DNA of 62,939 nt from Mariniblastus sp. GTDB lineage: Bacteria > Planctomycetota > Planctomycetia > Pirellulales > Pirellulaceae. This document shows, piece after piece, positions 9,416 through 18,193 of the stretch (within the stretch, counting starts at the first letter, position 1; every line of letters begins with the position of its first letter). Location of the stretch: assembly GCA_028823415.1 (NCBI GenBank), contig JAPKBL010000020.1, positions 1 to 62,939 of the forward strand, read 5' to 3'. A model generated the notes under the pieces. That model ran no database searches. It was not told the origin of the DNA and saw nothing but the letters and a program-made list of their open reading frames with translations. The position numbers and the translations under genes were made by a program.

Positions 9416-12363
9416 GAGACCTTATCGTTGCGATTGTGTTGGTACTTATTGGGGGAATGCCTGTCACCTCATCAGCGGATGAATTACAGGTGTTTTTGAA
9501 TCGGAATTGCCTCGCATGCCACGGTGCGGAGCGTCAAGAAAACGACAGACGATTCGATAATCTTGGTAACGATTTTTCGAACTCGGAGACGCTTGTTGCG
9601 TGGCAAGAAATTTTAGATCAGTTGAATCTTGGGGAAATGCCGCCGGTCGATAGTCCACAGCCATCGAGGGAAGCAACTTCACAATTTACTGAACGGCTAA
9701 CTTTAAAGCTCAAATCGGCCTATGCAGCCCGCCGCAGCACGGAAGGGCAAACGATTCTGCGAAGGCTCAACCGTCATGAATTACGAAACACATTTCGTGA
9801 TTTGCTCTATCTTGAGGGACTGATGTACCGCCCCGGAATAGCCAACACTAGGCTTTACGATAACAACGGGAACGGTCGAGTCGAACATACGGCCGACGAT
9901 CCCGTTCGTTTTTTTCCTGCGGATGAAGCCGAGGATGGTTCCGCCAATATCGGTGAAAAATTAGTGATGTCTGACTTTTTATTAAACCTCATCTATGGTG
10001 CTGCGGATGAGTCGATCGGGGCGGCGACCCATCAGGAACTCAAGCCTAAAGTGGAAACGAGGCGGTTTACCGCCCCGCTCTACAAGCGGGGCGCGGGGGA
10101 CCTCGAGCGGATTGCCGGTGATCTAAATCTTAAGTTTGATACACTTTTTCGGAATGCATCGCTCAAGATTGACGGACTAAATCGAGTGGAAACTTCGACT
10201 CGCTATCGAATCGTGGTGGAATTGTCTGCAGAGAACCAGCATCATTCGTGGGGGGAGCTTATTCCAACTAACCAGGATTTGCCATTCTTAGTCAGCTTAG
10301 AACTAGCAAAGGGACGCAATCAAATACGCGTCGCTGACTGGGAGATTCCCGCGGATGGCCGAACCCGCAAGTACTCGTGTGAGACTTGGATTGATGGTGA
10401 CTGGTTTCCTCAGTTGACGTGGCAAAACGGTCCTTCTTCCCGTGAACTGCAAACGGAGCATTTAGTAAAGAAGTATCTGCCTGATCAATATATTGAACAC
10501 CTGAAGCAGGAACAGTTTTTGACTAAGGCTCAATTTGACGACGCGCGTCGCGAACGAAGTCGAAAGATGGCGGAGTTGCTGTTGAAAAAATTTCAAGGTC
10601 CGGTTGTTAAGATTCATAGTTTGACACTAGAGCCACTGATCGACCGATGGCCTCCCCAAAGTCATGAGGCGCTTTATGGGAACGAATCCGGGGATGAGGA
10701 TGAAGTTCGTGAACTGCTTTATCGGTTTGCCCAACGTGCCTTTCGTCGTCCGGTAACGAAGGTAGAAATGGCCCCTTATATAAATTTGGTTTTGAGTGCA
10801 ATTAAGGACGGCCAAGGGGGGGCGGTGGAGGATTTGCGATATCGTGTTTATCACGGTCGATGGGATAAGTTACCCGCGTTCGATACGCTCACACCAGTTT
10901 CGGAGGGGGCGTTTTCAAGTGGACTTGTCGATCTCAATGCCTCTAAATCCAAGGACTATTTCGGCCTCGTTTGTGAGGGGAAAATAAATGTGCCTGAGGA
11001 TGGAGAGTATTCGTTTGAGATGGCGTCCGACGATGGCGCTCGAATTCTCATTGACAATAAAACCGTGGTCGAGCATGACGGATTGCATGGCGCAGTTCCG
11101 AAGAAGGGGCGGGTTCAATTAAAACCAGGCATTCACGATCTTCGAATTGAGTATTTTGCCTTTGGCGTCCCTAATCGATTCCGAGCGAGTTGGTCGGGTC
11201 CGGGGGTGCCGTTGAGTCCTTTGTCCGTTGATGGGCTGAGGCCGCAAAGTGACCCAGGTTCGCAGTCTCAGGCCAATGGAGTAGTCGGGGCTTTGCAGGA
11301 CGGCTATCTTGCAATTTTGTGTTCACCTCAGTTTATTTACAGGAGCGAGAATACCGGTTCGCTTAGTTCTTATGAAATCGCATCCCGGTTGAGTTATTTT
11401 CTGTGGTCGTCAATGCCCGATGAGATTCTCTTTCAATTGGCAAGTAAGAACATGCTTAATGACCCCCGCGTGTTAGCGCAGCAGGTCGACCGAATGCTCA
11501 ACGATGAGAAAGCGAAATCATTTGTAAGGAACTTTTCATCCACGTGGTTGCGGTTGGATAAGCTTGGGAAGATGCCCCCCTCAGAGCAGTTTTACCGAAA
11601 TCTGAATGTGGAGCAGTTGATGATCGAGCAGGTTGCGCGATATTTTTCTGACGCGGTAGTCAATAACGACCCCATCACGCAATTCATCGATTCCAATTAT
11701 ACCTACATGAACGATGTTCTCGGGAAATGGATATATCGTCGTGAGAATATTCGTGGGAGTGAATTACGGAAAACGGTAGTTAGTGATCCACGGCTGGGGG
11801 GAATATTTGTGCTTCCCGGGGTGATGACGGCTACTGCGAACGGGGTGGATACCTCGCCGGTCGTTCGCGGGGTTTGGGTATTGGAAAATATTTTGGGATT
11901 ACCCCCCTCCCCTCCCCCGCCCGATGTGGAACCGCTTCCGGCCGATACTCGAGGGGCCGCGACGATTCGTGAACAGTTGCTGTTGCATCGCAAGCATGAA
12001 GCGTGCAACGGGTGCCATCGGAAAATTGATCCGATGGGATTTGCGTTTGAAAATTTCGACCAAGTTGGACGTTGGCGGGATAAGTATCCCAGATCAAAAG
12101 ATTTGATTGATGCGTCGTCGACGATGGCCAATGGACAATCGGTAAAGGATATTGTCGAATTCAAGCAAATGCTTCTCTCGCGGGAGGAAGAGGTGACACG
12201 TTGCCTCACCGAAAAATTATTGACCTATTCCAGTGGAAGAGTGATGGAACCGGTTGATCGGGGCGAGATCGATCGAATCGTCACAGATTTAGCGAGAACC
12301 AAGGGTGGAATCCGTGACTTGATCAAACTCGTCGTCGAGAGTGAGATTTTTTTAAACAAGTAA
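9412..12363 (+). CDS. DUF1592 domain protein with planctomycete cytochrome c and PA14 domains (second copy)
   Basis: This is a 983-residue exported haem protein. After a signal peptide comes a PSCyt1-type haem site CLACH at about residue 33. DUF1587 follows (RRLNRHELRNTFRDLLY), then DUF1595 (FAQRAFRRPVTKVE), a PA14 module around residues 490-590, and DUF1592 (EIASRLSYFLWSSMPDE). DUF1588 has a second site CNGCH near residue 864, and DUF1585 closes the protein. The GTG at 9412 overlaps the upstream stop as GTGA and gives a compact signal peptide, so it is chosen over a GTG at 9397. A proline cluster in the DUF1588 part (around 11905) is normal for this family. It probably works with the adjacent DUF1552 protein. 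Confidence 0.92.
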   Translation: MRDLIVAIVLVLIGGMPVTSSADELQVFLNRNCLACHGAERQENDRRFDNLGNDFSNSETLVAWQEILDQLNLGEMPPVDSPQPSREATSQFTERLTLKLKSAYAARRSTEGQTILRRLNRHELRNTFRDLLYLEGLMYRPGIANTRLYDNNGNGRVEHTADDPVRFFPADEAEDGSANIGEKLVMSDFLLNLIYGAADESIGAATHQELKPKVETRRFTAPLYKRGAGDLERIAGDLNLKFDTLFRNASLKIDGLNRVETSTRYRIVVELSAENQHHSWGELIPTNQDLPFLVSLELAKGRNQIRVADWEIPADGRTRKYSCETWIDGDWFPQLTWQNGPSSRELQTEHLVKKYLPDQYIEHLKQEQFLTKAQFDDARRERSRKMAELLLKKFQGPVVKIHSLTLEPLIDRWPPQSHEALYGNESGDEDEVRELLYRFAQRAFRRPVTKVEMAPYINLVLSAIKDGQGGAVEDLRYRVYHGRWDKLPAFDTLTPVSEGAFSSGLVDLNASKSKDYFGLVCEGKINVPEDGEYSFEMASDDGARILIDNKTVVEHDGLHGAVPKKGRVQLKPGIHDLRIEYFAFGVPNRFRASWSGPGVPLSPLSVDGLRPQSDPGSQSQANGVVGALQDGYLAILCSPQFIYRSENTGSLSSYEIASRLSYFLWSSMPDEILFQLASKNMLNDPRVLAQQVDRMLNDEKAKSFVRNFSSTWLRLDKLGKMPPSEQFYRNLNVEQLMIEQVARYFSDAVVNNDPITQFIDSNYTYMNDVLGKWIYRRENIRGSELRKTVVSDPRLGGIFVLPGVMTATANGVDTSPVVRGVWVLENILGLPPSPPPPDVEPLPADTRGAATIREQLLLHRKHEACNGCHRKIDPMGFAFENFDQVGRWRDKYPRSKDLIDASSTMANGQSVKDIVEFKQMLLSREEEVTRCLTEKLLTYSSGRVMEPVDRGEIDRIVTDLARTKGGIRDLIKLVVESEIFLNK

Positions 12364-12399
12364 TGTTCAACGAAGGTGCGGCATCCTTCTGGAATACGC

Positions 12400-13482
12400 T
12401 TATTGAATACCCGCGACCACAGCATCGCCCATTTCTGATGTACCGATGGCTGTTTCGCCCTCTAGTGCGATGTCGGCGGTCCTTAATCCGTCAGCCAACG
12501 CGTTCTTAACTGCGTTCTCAATCCGTTGAGCGTCGATGCTATTTTCGAATGTTGTTCTCAGCATCATGGCCAACGATAGGATCGTTGCCAAGGGATTGGC
12601 TAAGTTCTGGCCTGCGATGTCAGGCGCAGAGCCATGGACGGGTTCATACATGCCCTTGTTGTTTGAATCCAGCGATGCAGAAGGGAGCATGCCGATCGAC
12701 CCGGTCAGCATTGAGGCAGCATCAGAGAGAATGTCTCCAAAAAGGTTCGTGGTTACGATTACATCGAATTGTTTAGGAGCGCGAACCAATTGCATGCATG
12801 CGTTATCGATGTACATATGTGAAAGCTCAACCTCAGGGTATTCGCTACTCACATCGGTGACGATCTCTCTCCAGAGTTCAGAAACCTCCATCACGTTTGC
12901 TTTATCGACACTGCAAACGCGTTTGTCACGTTGCTGAGCAACTTGAAATGCGGAATGGGCGATCCGGCGAATTTCCGGTTCGCGGTAAACCATGGTGTTA
13001 TATCCGATTCGAATTCCATCATTATCGGTCGTCAATGCTCGAGGTTCACCGAAGTAGATGCCTCCCGTTAATTCGCGAACGATCATGATGTCGAGGCCAG
13101 AGACAACTTCGGGTTTTAGTGTGGATGCGGCTGCCAGTTCTGGGAAAAGCAGTGCCGGGCGAAGATTGGAAAATAATTCGAGTTCACGTCTTAAGGACAG
13201 CAACGCGCGTTCAGGGCGGTGCTCTCGCGTAATCGATTCCCATTTTGGGCCGCCAACGGCGCCGAGCAACACCGCGTCCGATTGGCGGGCGAGTGCCAGT
13301 GTCTCTGGCGGCAGCGGATGTCCATGCAAGTCATAGGCGGTTCCACCGACGGGTGCTGAGGTGCATTCCAGTCCGGTTGAAAAATCTGCGTTGAGCTTAT
13401 CAATAACGCGAATGGCTTGTTCGGTGACTTCATGACCAATTCCGTCTCCTGGAAGGACTGCGACGGTACCTGATTTCTTCAT
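12400..13482 (-). CDS. leuB: 3-isopropylmalate dehydrogenase
   Basis: LeuB oxidatively decarboxylates 3-isopropylmalate with NAD+ in leucine synthesis, in the cytoplasm. At 360 residues it has the usual length. It opens with [13 protein letters not shown] and has the substrate loop around [16 protein letters not shown]. The metal and cofactor region is [20 protein letters not shown] followed by [11 protein letters not shown]. It is the last gene of a minus-strand hom, apgM-like, leuB run, with a 55-bp gap from the apgM-like gene. Its 3' end faces the DUF1592 gene only 36 bp away. Confidence 0.96.
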   Translation of the reverse strand: MKKSGTVAVLPGDGIGHEVTEQAIRVIDKLNADFSTGLECTSAPVGGTAYDLHGHPLPPETLALARQSDAVLLGAVGGPKWESITREHRPERALLSLRRELELFSNLRPALLFPELAAASTLKPEVVSGLDIMIVRELTGGIYFGEPRALTTDNDGIRIGYNTMVYREPEIRRIAHSAFQVAQQRDKRVCSVDKANVMEVSELWREIVTDVSSEYPEVELSHMYIDNACMQLVRAPKQFDVIVTTNLFGDILSDAASMLTGSIGMLPSASLDSNNKGMYEPVHGSAPDIAGQNLANPLATILSLAMMLRTTFENSIDAQRIENAVKNALADGLRTADIALEGETAIGTSEMGDAVVAGIQ

Positions 13483-13537
13483 TTTGACCTGACCCTGAAC
13501 GTGAAATTGCCGCCATTGGGAGACTTGATTTTAAGGA

Positions 13538-14743
13538 CTATTTTAGGAAAAACGGCATCAGTTCCCAGCCGTTGAGCATTTCTAATTCGCTTGATTCTGC
13601 GTTGGTTTCGTTATATTTATCAAACTGATCAGCTGAAATGCCTGTTCCACATATCGTGAATGGAACATTGCCATGAGTATGTGTTTTCGTGCTGAGGTAA
13701 GTTGGGTGGTCAGGCGTTACGAGGATTCTGAATTCTTCTCCGCTGGATTGCAGGTGTTTAAGTACAGGGCCTACGATTTTTTCATCAATTGCTTCGAGAG
13801 ATGTAATCTTTTTGTTGAGATCGCCTTCGTGCGAAGCTTCATCGGGAGCCTCAACATGGATGCAGACCAAATCATAATTGTCTAACGCTTCGATGGCGAA
13901 TTTCCCTTTGGCTGCATAGTCTGTATCGGTGTATCCAGTTGCTCCCGGAACCTCGATTCGATCCCAGCCAATCAAGGCCGCCAAGCCGCGAAGCAAATCA
14001 ACCGCTGTAATCATTGCGCCGTTGACTCCGTGAAGTTCGCTGAACGAAGTCAAATCCGGGCGTTGTCCCAAACCCCATAGCCAAATGTTGTTAGCGGTGA
14101 GTTGGTTATTGCCTTGGCGAGCGATATTAACTTCGTGTTCGGAAAACCAGCCCGAACTCTGATTCATCAGATCACAAAGTAGGTTGCTGCCTGGCCCTCT
14201 CGGGAAATCTTCTGCCACCGACTTATCCGAAAGATCATGCGGAGGCGTGGCTCTTGTCTCATGAGAAAAGGGAGCTGGGGAATCTGGCGATCCGCGGAAC
14301 ATCAATAAGTTGCGATAGCTCACCCCAGGGATAAATTCGAGTTGGGGGATCGTGCAATTTTCCTGAGCGGTTTTGAGTAGCTTTTTGGCGTCTTGCGATG
14401 AGATGTGTCCGGCGGTGAAGCTCGTCATCGTTTGATCGGTGACTGTGACGAGGTTACAGCGAATGCACCAGTCGTGCTCTCCAAGTTCGATACCTTGGGC
14501 GGCCGCCTCAAGTGGAGCCCGCCCCGTGTAATTTTTAATCGGGTCGTAACCTAACAGGCTCATGTTGGCGACACTGCTACCGGCGGGCAAATGGTCGGGC
14601 GTATGGTTGGCTCGCCCGACAATTCCGTGGCTGGCAATTTGGTCCATCGCCGGTGTATTGGCCGCTTCGAGTGGAGTTTTTCCATCGAGTTCAGTTTGAG
14701 ATTCGTCTGCGCATCCATCGGGAATAATGATGACGTATTTCAT
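13538..14743 (-). CDS. ApgM-family phosphoglycerate mutase-like protein, possible homoserine kinase
   Basis: The protein (401 residues) belongs to the archaeal-type cofactor-independent phosphoglycerate mutase family in the alkaline phosphatase superfamily. It begins with YVIIIPDGCADE (metal ligand Asp) and has the serine nucleophile region GSSVANMSLLGYDP. The C-terminal metal residues are in HVEAPDEASHEGD and VTPDHPTYLSTKTHTHG. A subset of this family has been proposed to act as homoserine kinase because it neighbours threonine genes. Here it lies between hom and leuB, 85 bp after hom, which fits that proposal better than glycolysis. Which activity applies cannot be told from sequence alone. 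Confidence 0.85.
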   Translation of the reverse strand: MKYVIIIPDGCADESQTELDGKTPLEAANTPAMDQIASHGIVGRANHTPDHLPAGSSVANMSLLGYDPIKNYTGRAPLEAAAQGIELGEHDWCIRCNLVTVTDQTMTSFTAGHISSQDAKKLLKTAQENCTIPQLEFIPGVSYRNLLMFRGSPDSPAPFSHETRATPPHDLSDKSVAEDFPRGPGSNLLCDLMNQSSGWFSEHEVNIARQGNNQLTANNIWLWGLGQRPDLTSFSELHGVNGAMITAVDLLRGLAALIGWDRIEVPGATGYTDTDYAAKGKFAIEALDNYDLVCIHVEAPDEASHEGDLNKKITSLEAIDEKIVGPVLKHLQSSGEEFRILVTPDHPTYLSTKTHTHGNVPFTICGTGISADQFDKYNETNAESSELEMLNGWELMPFFLK

Positions 14744-14828
14744 AGTTGATTTTGTGATCTTTGTTTGAGAGTCGGGCCGTGAGAATAGGGTTTCACGGGC
14801 GCCACTTTATTAAATAGACCCATCGGTC

Positions 14829-16127
14829 TTAGCTCAGAATTCTAAAACGTTCCGGAGATTCGGCAACGGTGGGCATGTCAGCAATTTGTTTCATCGCAGC
14901 TCGAGCTGATGATTCTTTTGCGGCATGCGTCATAATCACAATGGGAACCGTCTGCTGGCGCTCATTTTGGGTTTCGTGCTGGTAAACCGATGCGATCGAA
15001 ATTCCATGTTGCCCTAAGCGGCCCGTGATTTGTCCCATCACGCCTGGCTGATCAACGACATCGAATCGCATATAGTACCGGCCTTCGAGATCGCCAGGTT
15101 CGGCAAAATCGACTCGCTTGTGACCGTCAGCCCATAATTCCAGTGTTTTGAATGTGATGGCTGTACGCCCGACGGCGGTGTCGATCATGTCGGCCACGAC
15201 GGCCGAAGCGGTTGGCATTTGGCCTGCGCCTTGGCCGTGAAAAAAGACCGGGCCGACCGCATCTCCAACGACTCTGACAGCGTTAAAGTTTGCTTGTACT
15301 TCGGCAAGTGGTTCCCCTATTTTCACCAGCATTGGTGAAACCATTAGTTGGATACCCGAACCGGCTAGTTTGGCGAAAGCGATTAGCTTGATTCGATAGC
15401 CAAGATTTTTCGAGAATTTCAAATCGCGATCATCGATTGAGTCAATTCCACGTCGAGGGATTTCGGACCAGTGAACGCGGGCTCCGAAGCAAAGATGAGC
15501 CAAAATTGCCAGTTTTTGGGCAGCATCGGTACCATCGACATCCATCGCGGGATCCGCTTCGGCTAACCCATGTTGCTGGGCGAGTGCGAGAGCTGATTGA
15601 TAGTCACCGCCCTCGCTATCCATTTTGGCAAGAATGAAATTACTTGTCCCATTGAGGATCGCATGAAGCGATTCAATTTGGTTCGCGGAAAGGCATTGGC
15701 TTACGTTGGTAATAATTGGAATCCCACCGGCAGCTGATGCTTCAAATGCAACCGACCGGCCCAGTTGACGGGCGCGATCGAAAATTTCTGGACCGTGTTC
15801 GGCCAGTAACGCTTTATTGGCAGTGACTACATCCTTGCCACTTTCAAGCAACTTTAAGATGATTGAGCGAGCCGGTTCAATGCCCCCGACGAGCTGGGCA
15901 ACAACCTTCACGGAATCGTCATTGATGACCCTGTTGAGATCGTCGGTAAGAATTCCCGCAGGAAGCTCAACATCTCGCGGTTTGTGGATGTCGTTGACGA
16001 CCACATGGGTCAACCACAACGTTCGCCCCGCATGACGCGCGGTTCGATCTCCGTGGTCGAGAAGTAATTGAGCTACGCCCTGTCCGACTGTCCCCAATCC
16101 GACAATCGCTACGCCTGTTTTTTTCAT
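14829..16127 (-). CDS. hom: Homoserine dehydrogenase
   Basis: The enzyme reduces aspartate semialdehyde to homoserine with NAD(P)H, the branch step to threonine and methionine. The Rossmann motif VAIVGLGTVGQGV is at residues 5-17. The catalytic half includes DVVTANKALLA and the substrate-binding block AEADPAMDVDGTDAAQK. A C-terminal ACT domain (about 350-430, MRFDVVDQPGVMGQITGRLG) suggests feedback control by threonine. At 432 residues it is a standard monofunctional enzyme without an aspartokinase fusion. It is the first gene of the hom, apgM-like, leuB run. Confidence 0.96.
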   Translation of the reverse strand: MKKTGVAIVGLGTVGQGVAQLLLDHGDRTARHAGRTLWLTHVVVNDIHKPRDVELPAGILTDDLNRVINDDSVKVVAQLVGGIEPARSIILKLLESGKDVVTANKALLAEHGPEIFDRARQLGRSVAFEASAAGGIPIITNVSQCLSANQIESLHAILNGTSNFILAKMDSEGGDYQSALALAQQHGLAEADPAMDVDGTDAAQKLAILAHLCFGARVHWSEIPRRGIDSIDDRDLKFSKNLGYRIKLIAFAKLAGSGIQLMVSPMLVKIGEPLAEVQANFNAVRVVGDAVGPVFFHGQGAGQMPTASAVVADMIDTAVGRTAITFKTLELWADGHKRVDFAEPGDLEGRYYMRFDVVDQPGVMGQITGRLGQHGISIASVYQHETQNERQQTVPIVIMTHAAKESSARAAMKQIADMPTVAESPERFRILS

Positions 16128-16452
16128 TTTTTACAACAGTTTGTTTGACTTCCCAGATTAAAATTGTGTCTGCCAATGTACGGCGAGTCTTGGTTTTTCT
16201 CAAGCGATATTGCCCAGCTTCATAGTGTTCAATTGAGGATTTTCAGTTTTGTTGATGGATTGCCGATCCTAGCGTCGGGTTTCGGCATTGCCAGATAGTC
16301 ATAGGGCGGTTGGGAAGCTCAACTCGCTTGCCAACCTCGTTGAGGCAATACGACATTTGTAGTGTTTTTTTGATCGAAAGCAGGAAAAACGATTTCAAGC
16401 CCGTTATCCTTTAAAACGGGCATGATCAAGGCCGTTGGGCAGTGTGCGTACC
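16128..16452. other. Divergent intergenic region
   Basis: The gap lies between hom (minus) and an AraC-like ORF (plus). The only structure seen is a weak 7-bp hairpin at 16399-16421 (GCCCGTT with AACGGGC). No clear attenuator or T-box-like structure was recognised upstream of hom, although biosynthesis genes often carry one. Confidence 0.4.
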
Positions 16453-17070
16453 ATGAAAATTCGAACGATGACACAAGTTATTACAGACCCTTTCGATTGG
16501 GACGGTTGGTTGTTTGGGACATCGTTAGAGTTAGTGCAATTGACGGGAGTCGAATTGCGCAGCTCTCAGACAATGATTGAATTAGATGGAATCAAATTAC
16601 TAAGTTTATTTGTTAATCAGTCGATTGTGGTTCGATCCCGTCTGCCAGCACGGCGGTACATTGCGACATTGTTCGCCACGGAGCACGGTGGGCATTTCGC
16701 CGGAGAGCAGATTGACGCCCGGCGCGTTTTTATCATGCCTCCAGTTTTTGATTTTGATAGCTGCATCAATGACGGTCCGTTTTCCTCTAGTTCAATTTTT
16801 GTTTCTCCGGAGCAACTTGAACCCTACTATCAAACTTTGTTTGGTGAGACTCTGGTTCAGAGTTCGACACTTCGAAGCGTAATGATCGATTTGGAAGCGA
16901 GTTATTGGGTTGCGAGTTGGCCTCGGAAACACTGCGACATGCCGGTTGGAATAAAATTTCCGCCAGTGGTCTTTGATCAAGTGATCAATTTGGTTTCATC
17001 TCTGCAATCCAATCGCGAATTAGAGCGAGGCCCTCATCGTGAACCAACGACTTGCCGAATTCCGGCATGA
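16453..17070 (+). CDS. AraC-like sensor domain lacking its HTH, probably truncated
   Basis: The product (about 205 residues) resembles the N-terminal effector domain of AraC-family regulators of the cupin-like AraC_binding_2 type. The pattern is FDWDGWLFGTSLELVQLTG, then beta strands with LARRY-like and GGHFAGEQID segments. No double helix-turn-helix follows: where it would be expected, the frame runs 86 bp into the 3' end of the convergent dihaem cytochrome gene. The last 28 codons are therefore probably not meaningful. It may be a decayed regulator whose 3' half was lost when the neighbouring gene became adjacent. The family match is weak and by eye. Confidence 0.45.
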   Translation: MKIRTMTQVITDPFDWDGWLFGTSLELVQLTGVELRSSQTMIELDGIKLLSLFVNQSIVVRSRLPARRYIATLFATEHGGHFAGEQIDARRVFIMPPVFDFDSCINDGPFSSSSIFVSPEQLEPYYQTLFGETLVQSSTLRSVMIDLEASYWVASWPRKHCDMPVGIKFPPVVFDQVINLVSSLQSNRELERGPHREPTTCRIPA

Positions 17071-18139
17071 TTTCGCCCGATTTTGTGGTTCGCAAACGGT
17101 ACTCCAAAATTGACTCGTCCGGTTTCCCCGGCACGATTCCGTACAGCCTGCCGCCGGTTCCTTTCCCCGCGGCGACGGGGATTTTGAATGTTCCTAGGTG
17201 ATAAGGGTTCGTCTCTTCAATATTGAGGTGAAGCCCCGAATTCCTAGCCGGTCCGATCGGATTGTGGCAGTGCCCGCAATTGACTTCGAGATAAGCCCGG
17301 GCGCGGTGATCGAGCGACCCAGTTGACTGGTCATTCCAGACGGCAAGCTTGGGCACTTCGGACAACTCGGGAAGCCCATCGATCAGTCCGGCAAGGTTCC
17401 AGTGCTCAAGTTGGTTGTCGTGACTGTCACCGATTGCAATGTCGCGGTTTAAATTTGCTGCTTTCGGGCCAAGTGGATGCATTTTAACATCGGTATGGCA
17501 GCGTTTGCAGTCATTCAGATTCGGAACAACGTGGGAGTTTGTGCGGGATTTTCCGTCGGAGTGAATCCATTCGACGTCGACCGTCGCGCCGGTAATCGCC
17601 AGCTCGGCATCGGATTGGTCGGAGTTCCACAGATAGGGGATGCCAACCCAGCCATCCGACTGGTGCTCCATTATTCTTGTTTCCACTAACTGGCGGGGCG
17701 ATGCAGGATTGCTGAGGTCTGCAGAATAATAAAATGTCTTGGCAATGATGGTTCCAACCGGGAAATCCAAAGGCCCCTGGGGTTTGTAGTTTATACGGGC
17801 ACCGGCAGGTAATTTGATGAGCCGTTGTTTCTGTGAATAGTCGCTGAACAATGGCGTGTTGAGATCGTACTCAATGACCTCGCTGGCGGGCTTTAAGTCG
17901 CCCATGGGCATCTGGAAAATCTGATAGTCAGATAGCTTGGATTTGTATTTGCTGATTCGACTTTTAGTAAGTTGATCCGCTTGGGAAGCCGCTTGTATTT
18001 TTGACTGTTCGGTTACGTTCGAAGACGCGTTTCCGGGGGAAGCTGTTTGACCGCAACCCGTTAAAGCAAATACCAACACAATCGGAATCCAACGGAGATT
18101 CGAGAGTCGATTCAATCGATCTGAGTAAGTCTTAGGCAC
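16985..18139 (-). CDS. Dihaem c-type cytochrome lipoprotein (SO2930 / TIGR03806-like)
   Basis: This 384-residue protein starts at a GTG and has a lipoprotein signal with lipobox ALTGC. Two haem motifs, CKRCH near residue 210 and CGHCH near residue 287, make it a dihaem cytochrome. The layout (early IFQMPMGDLKPASEVIEYDLN, then FPVGTIIAKTF, and C-terminal YRLRTTKSGEIMPEFGKS) matches the SO2930 / HNE_0200 family. That family is known to occur in two-gene pairs with a parallel beta-helix protein, and the beta-helix gene is indeed 54 bp upstream. Both would sit in the periplasm or outer membrane and probably interact. The redox partner is unknown. Confidence 0.85.
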   Translation of the reverse strand: MPKTYSDRLNRLSNLRWIPIVLVFALTGCGQTASPGNASSNVTEQSKIQAASQADQLTKSRISKYKSKLSDYQIFQMPMGDLKPASEVIEYDLNTPLFSDYSQKQRLIKLPAGARINYKPQGPLDFPVGTIIAKTFYYSADLSNPASPRQLVETRIMEHQSDGWVGIPYLWNSDQSDAELAITGATVDVEWIHSDGKSRTNSHVVPNLNDCKRCHTDVKMHPLGPKAANLNRDIAIGDSHDNQLEHWNLAGLIDGLPELSEVPKLAVWNDQSTGSLDHRARAYLEVNCGHCHNPIGPARNSGLHLNIEETNPYHLGTFKIPVAAGKGTGGRLYGIVPGKPDESILEYRLRTTKSGEIMPEFGKSLVHDEGLALIRDWIAEMKPN

Positions 18140-18193
18140 GGAGTCTATTATTAGCCGGTTGGAATCGAATTCAAGGCCAAGCCGGAAATGTCC

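Noticed and set aside
11703..12209. 168-residue minus-strand frame inside the DUF1592 gene
   Set aside because: It is antisense to conserved DUF1588/DUF1585 sequence and is rich in Ser, Arg and Pro as expected of an antisense frame.
16399..16421. Hairpin upstream of the AraC-like ORF as a hom attenuator
   Set aside because: The stem is only 7 bp and lies on the far side from hom, with no leader peptide of Thr or Ile codons.
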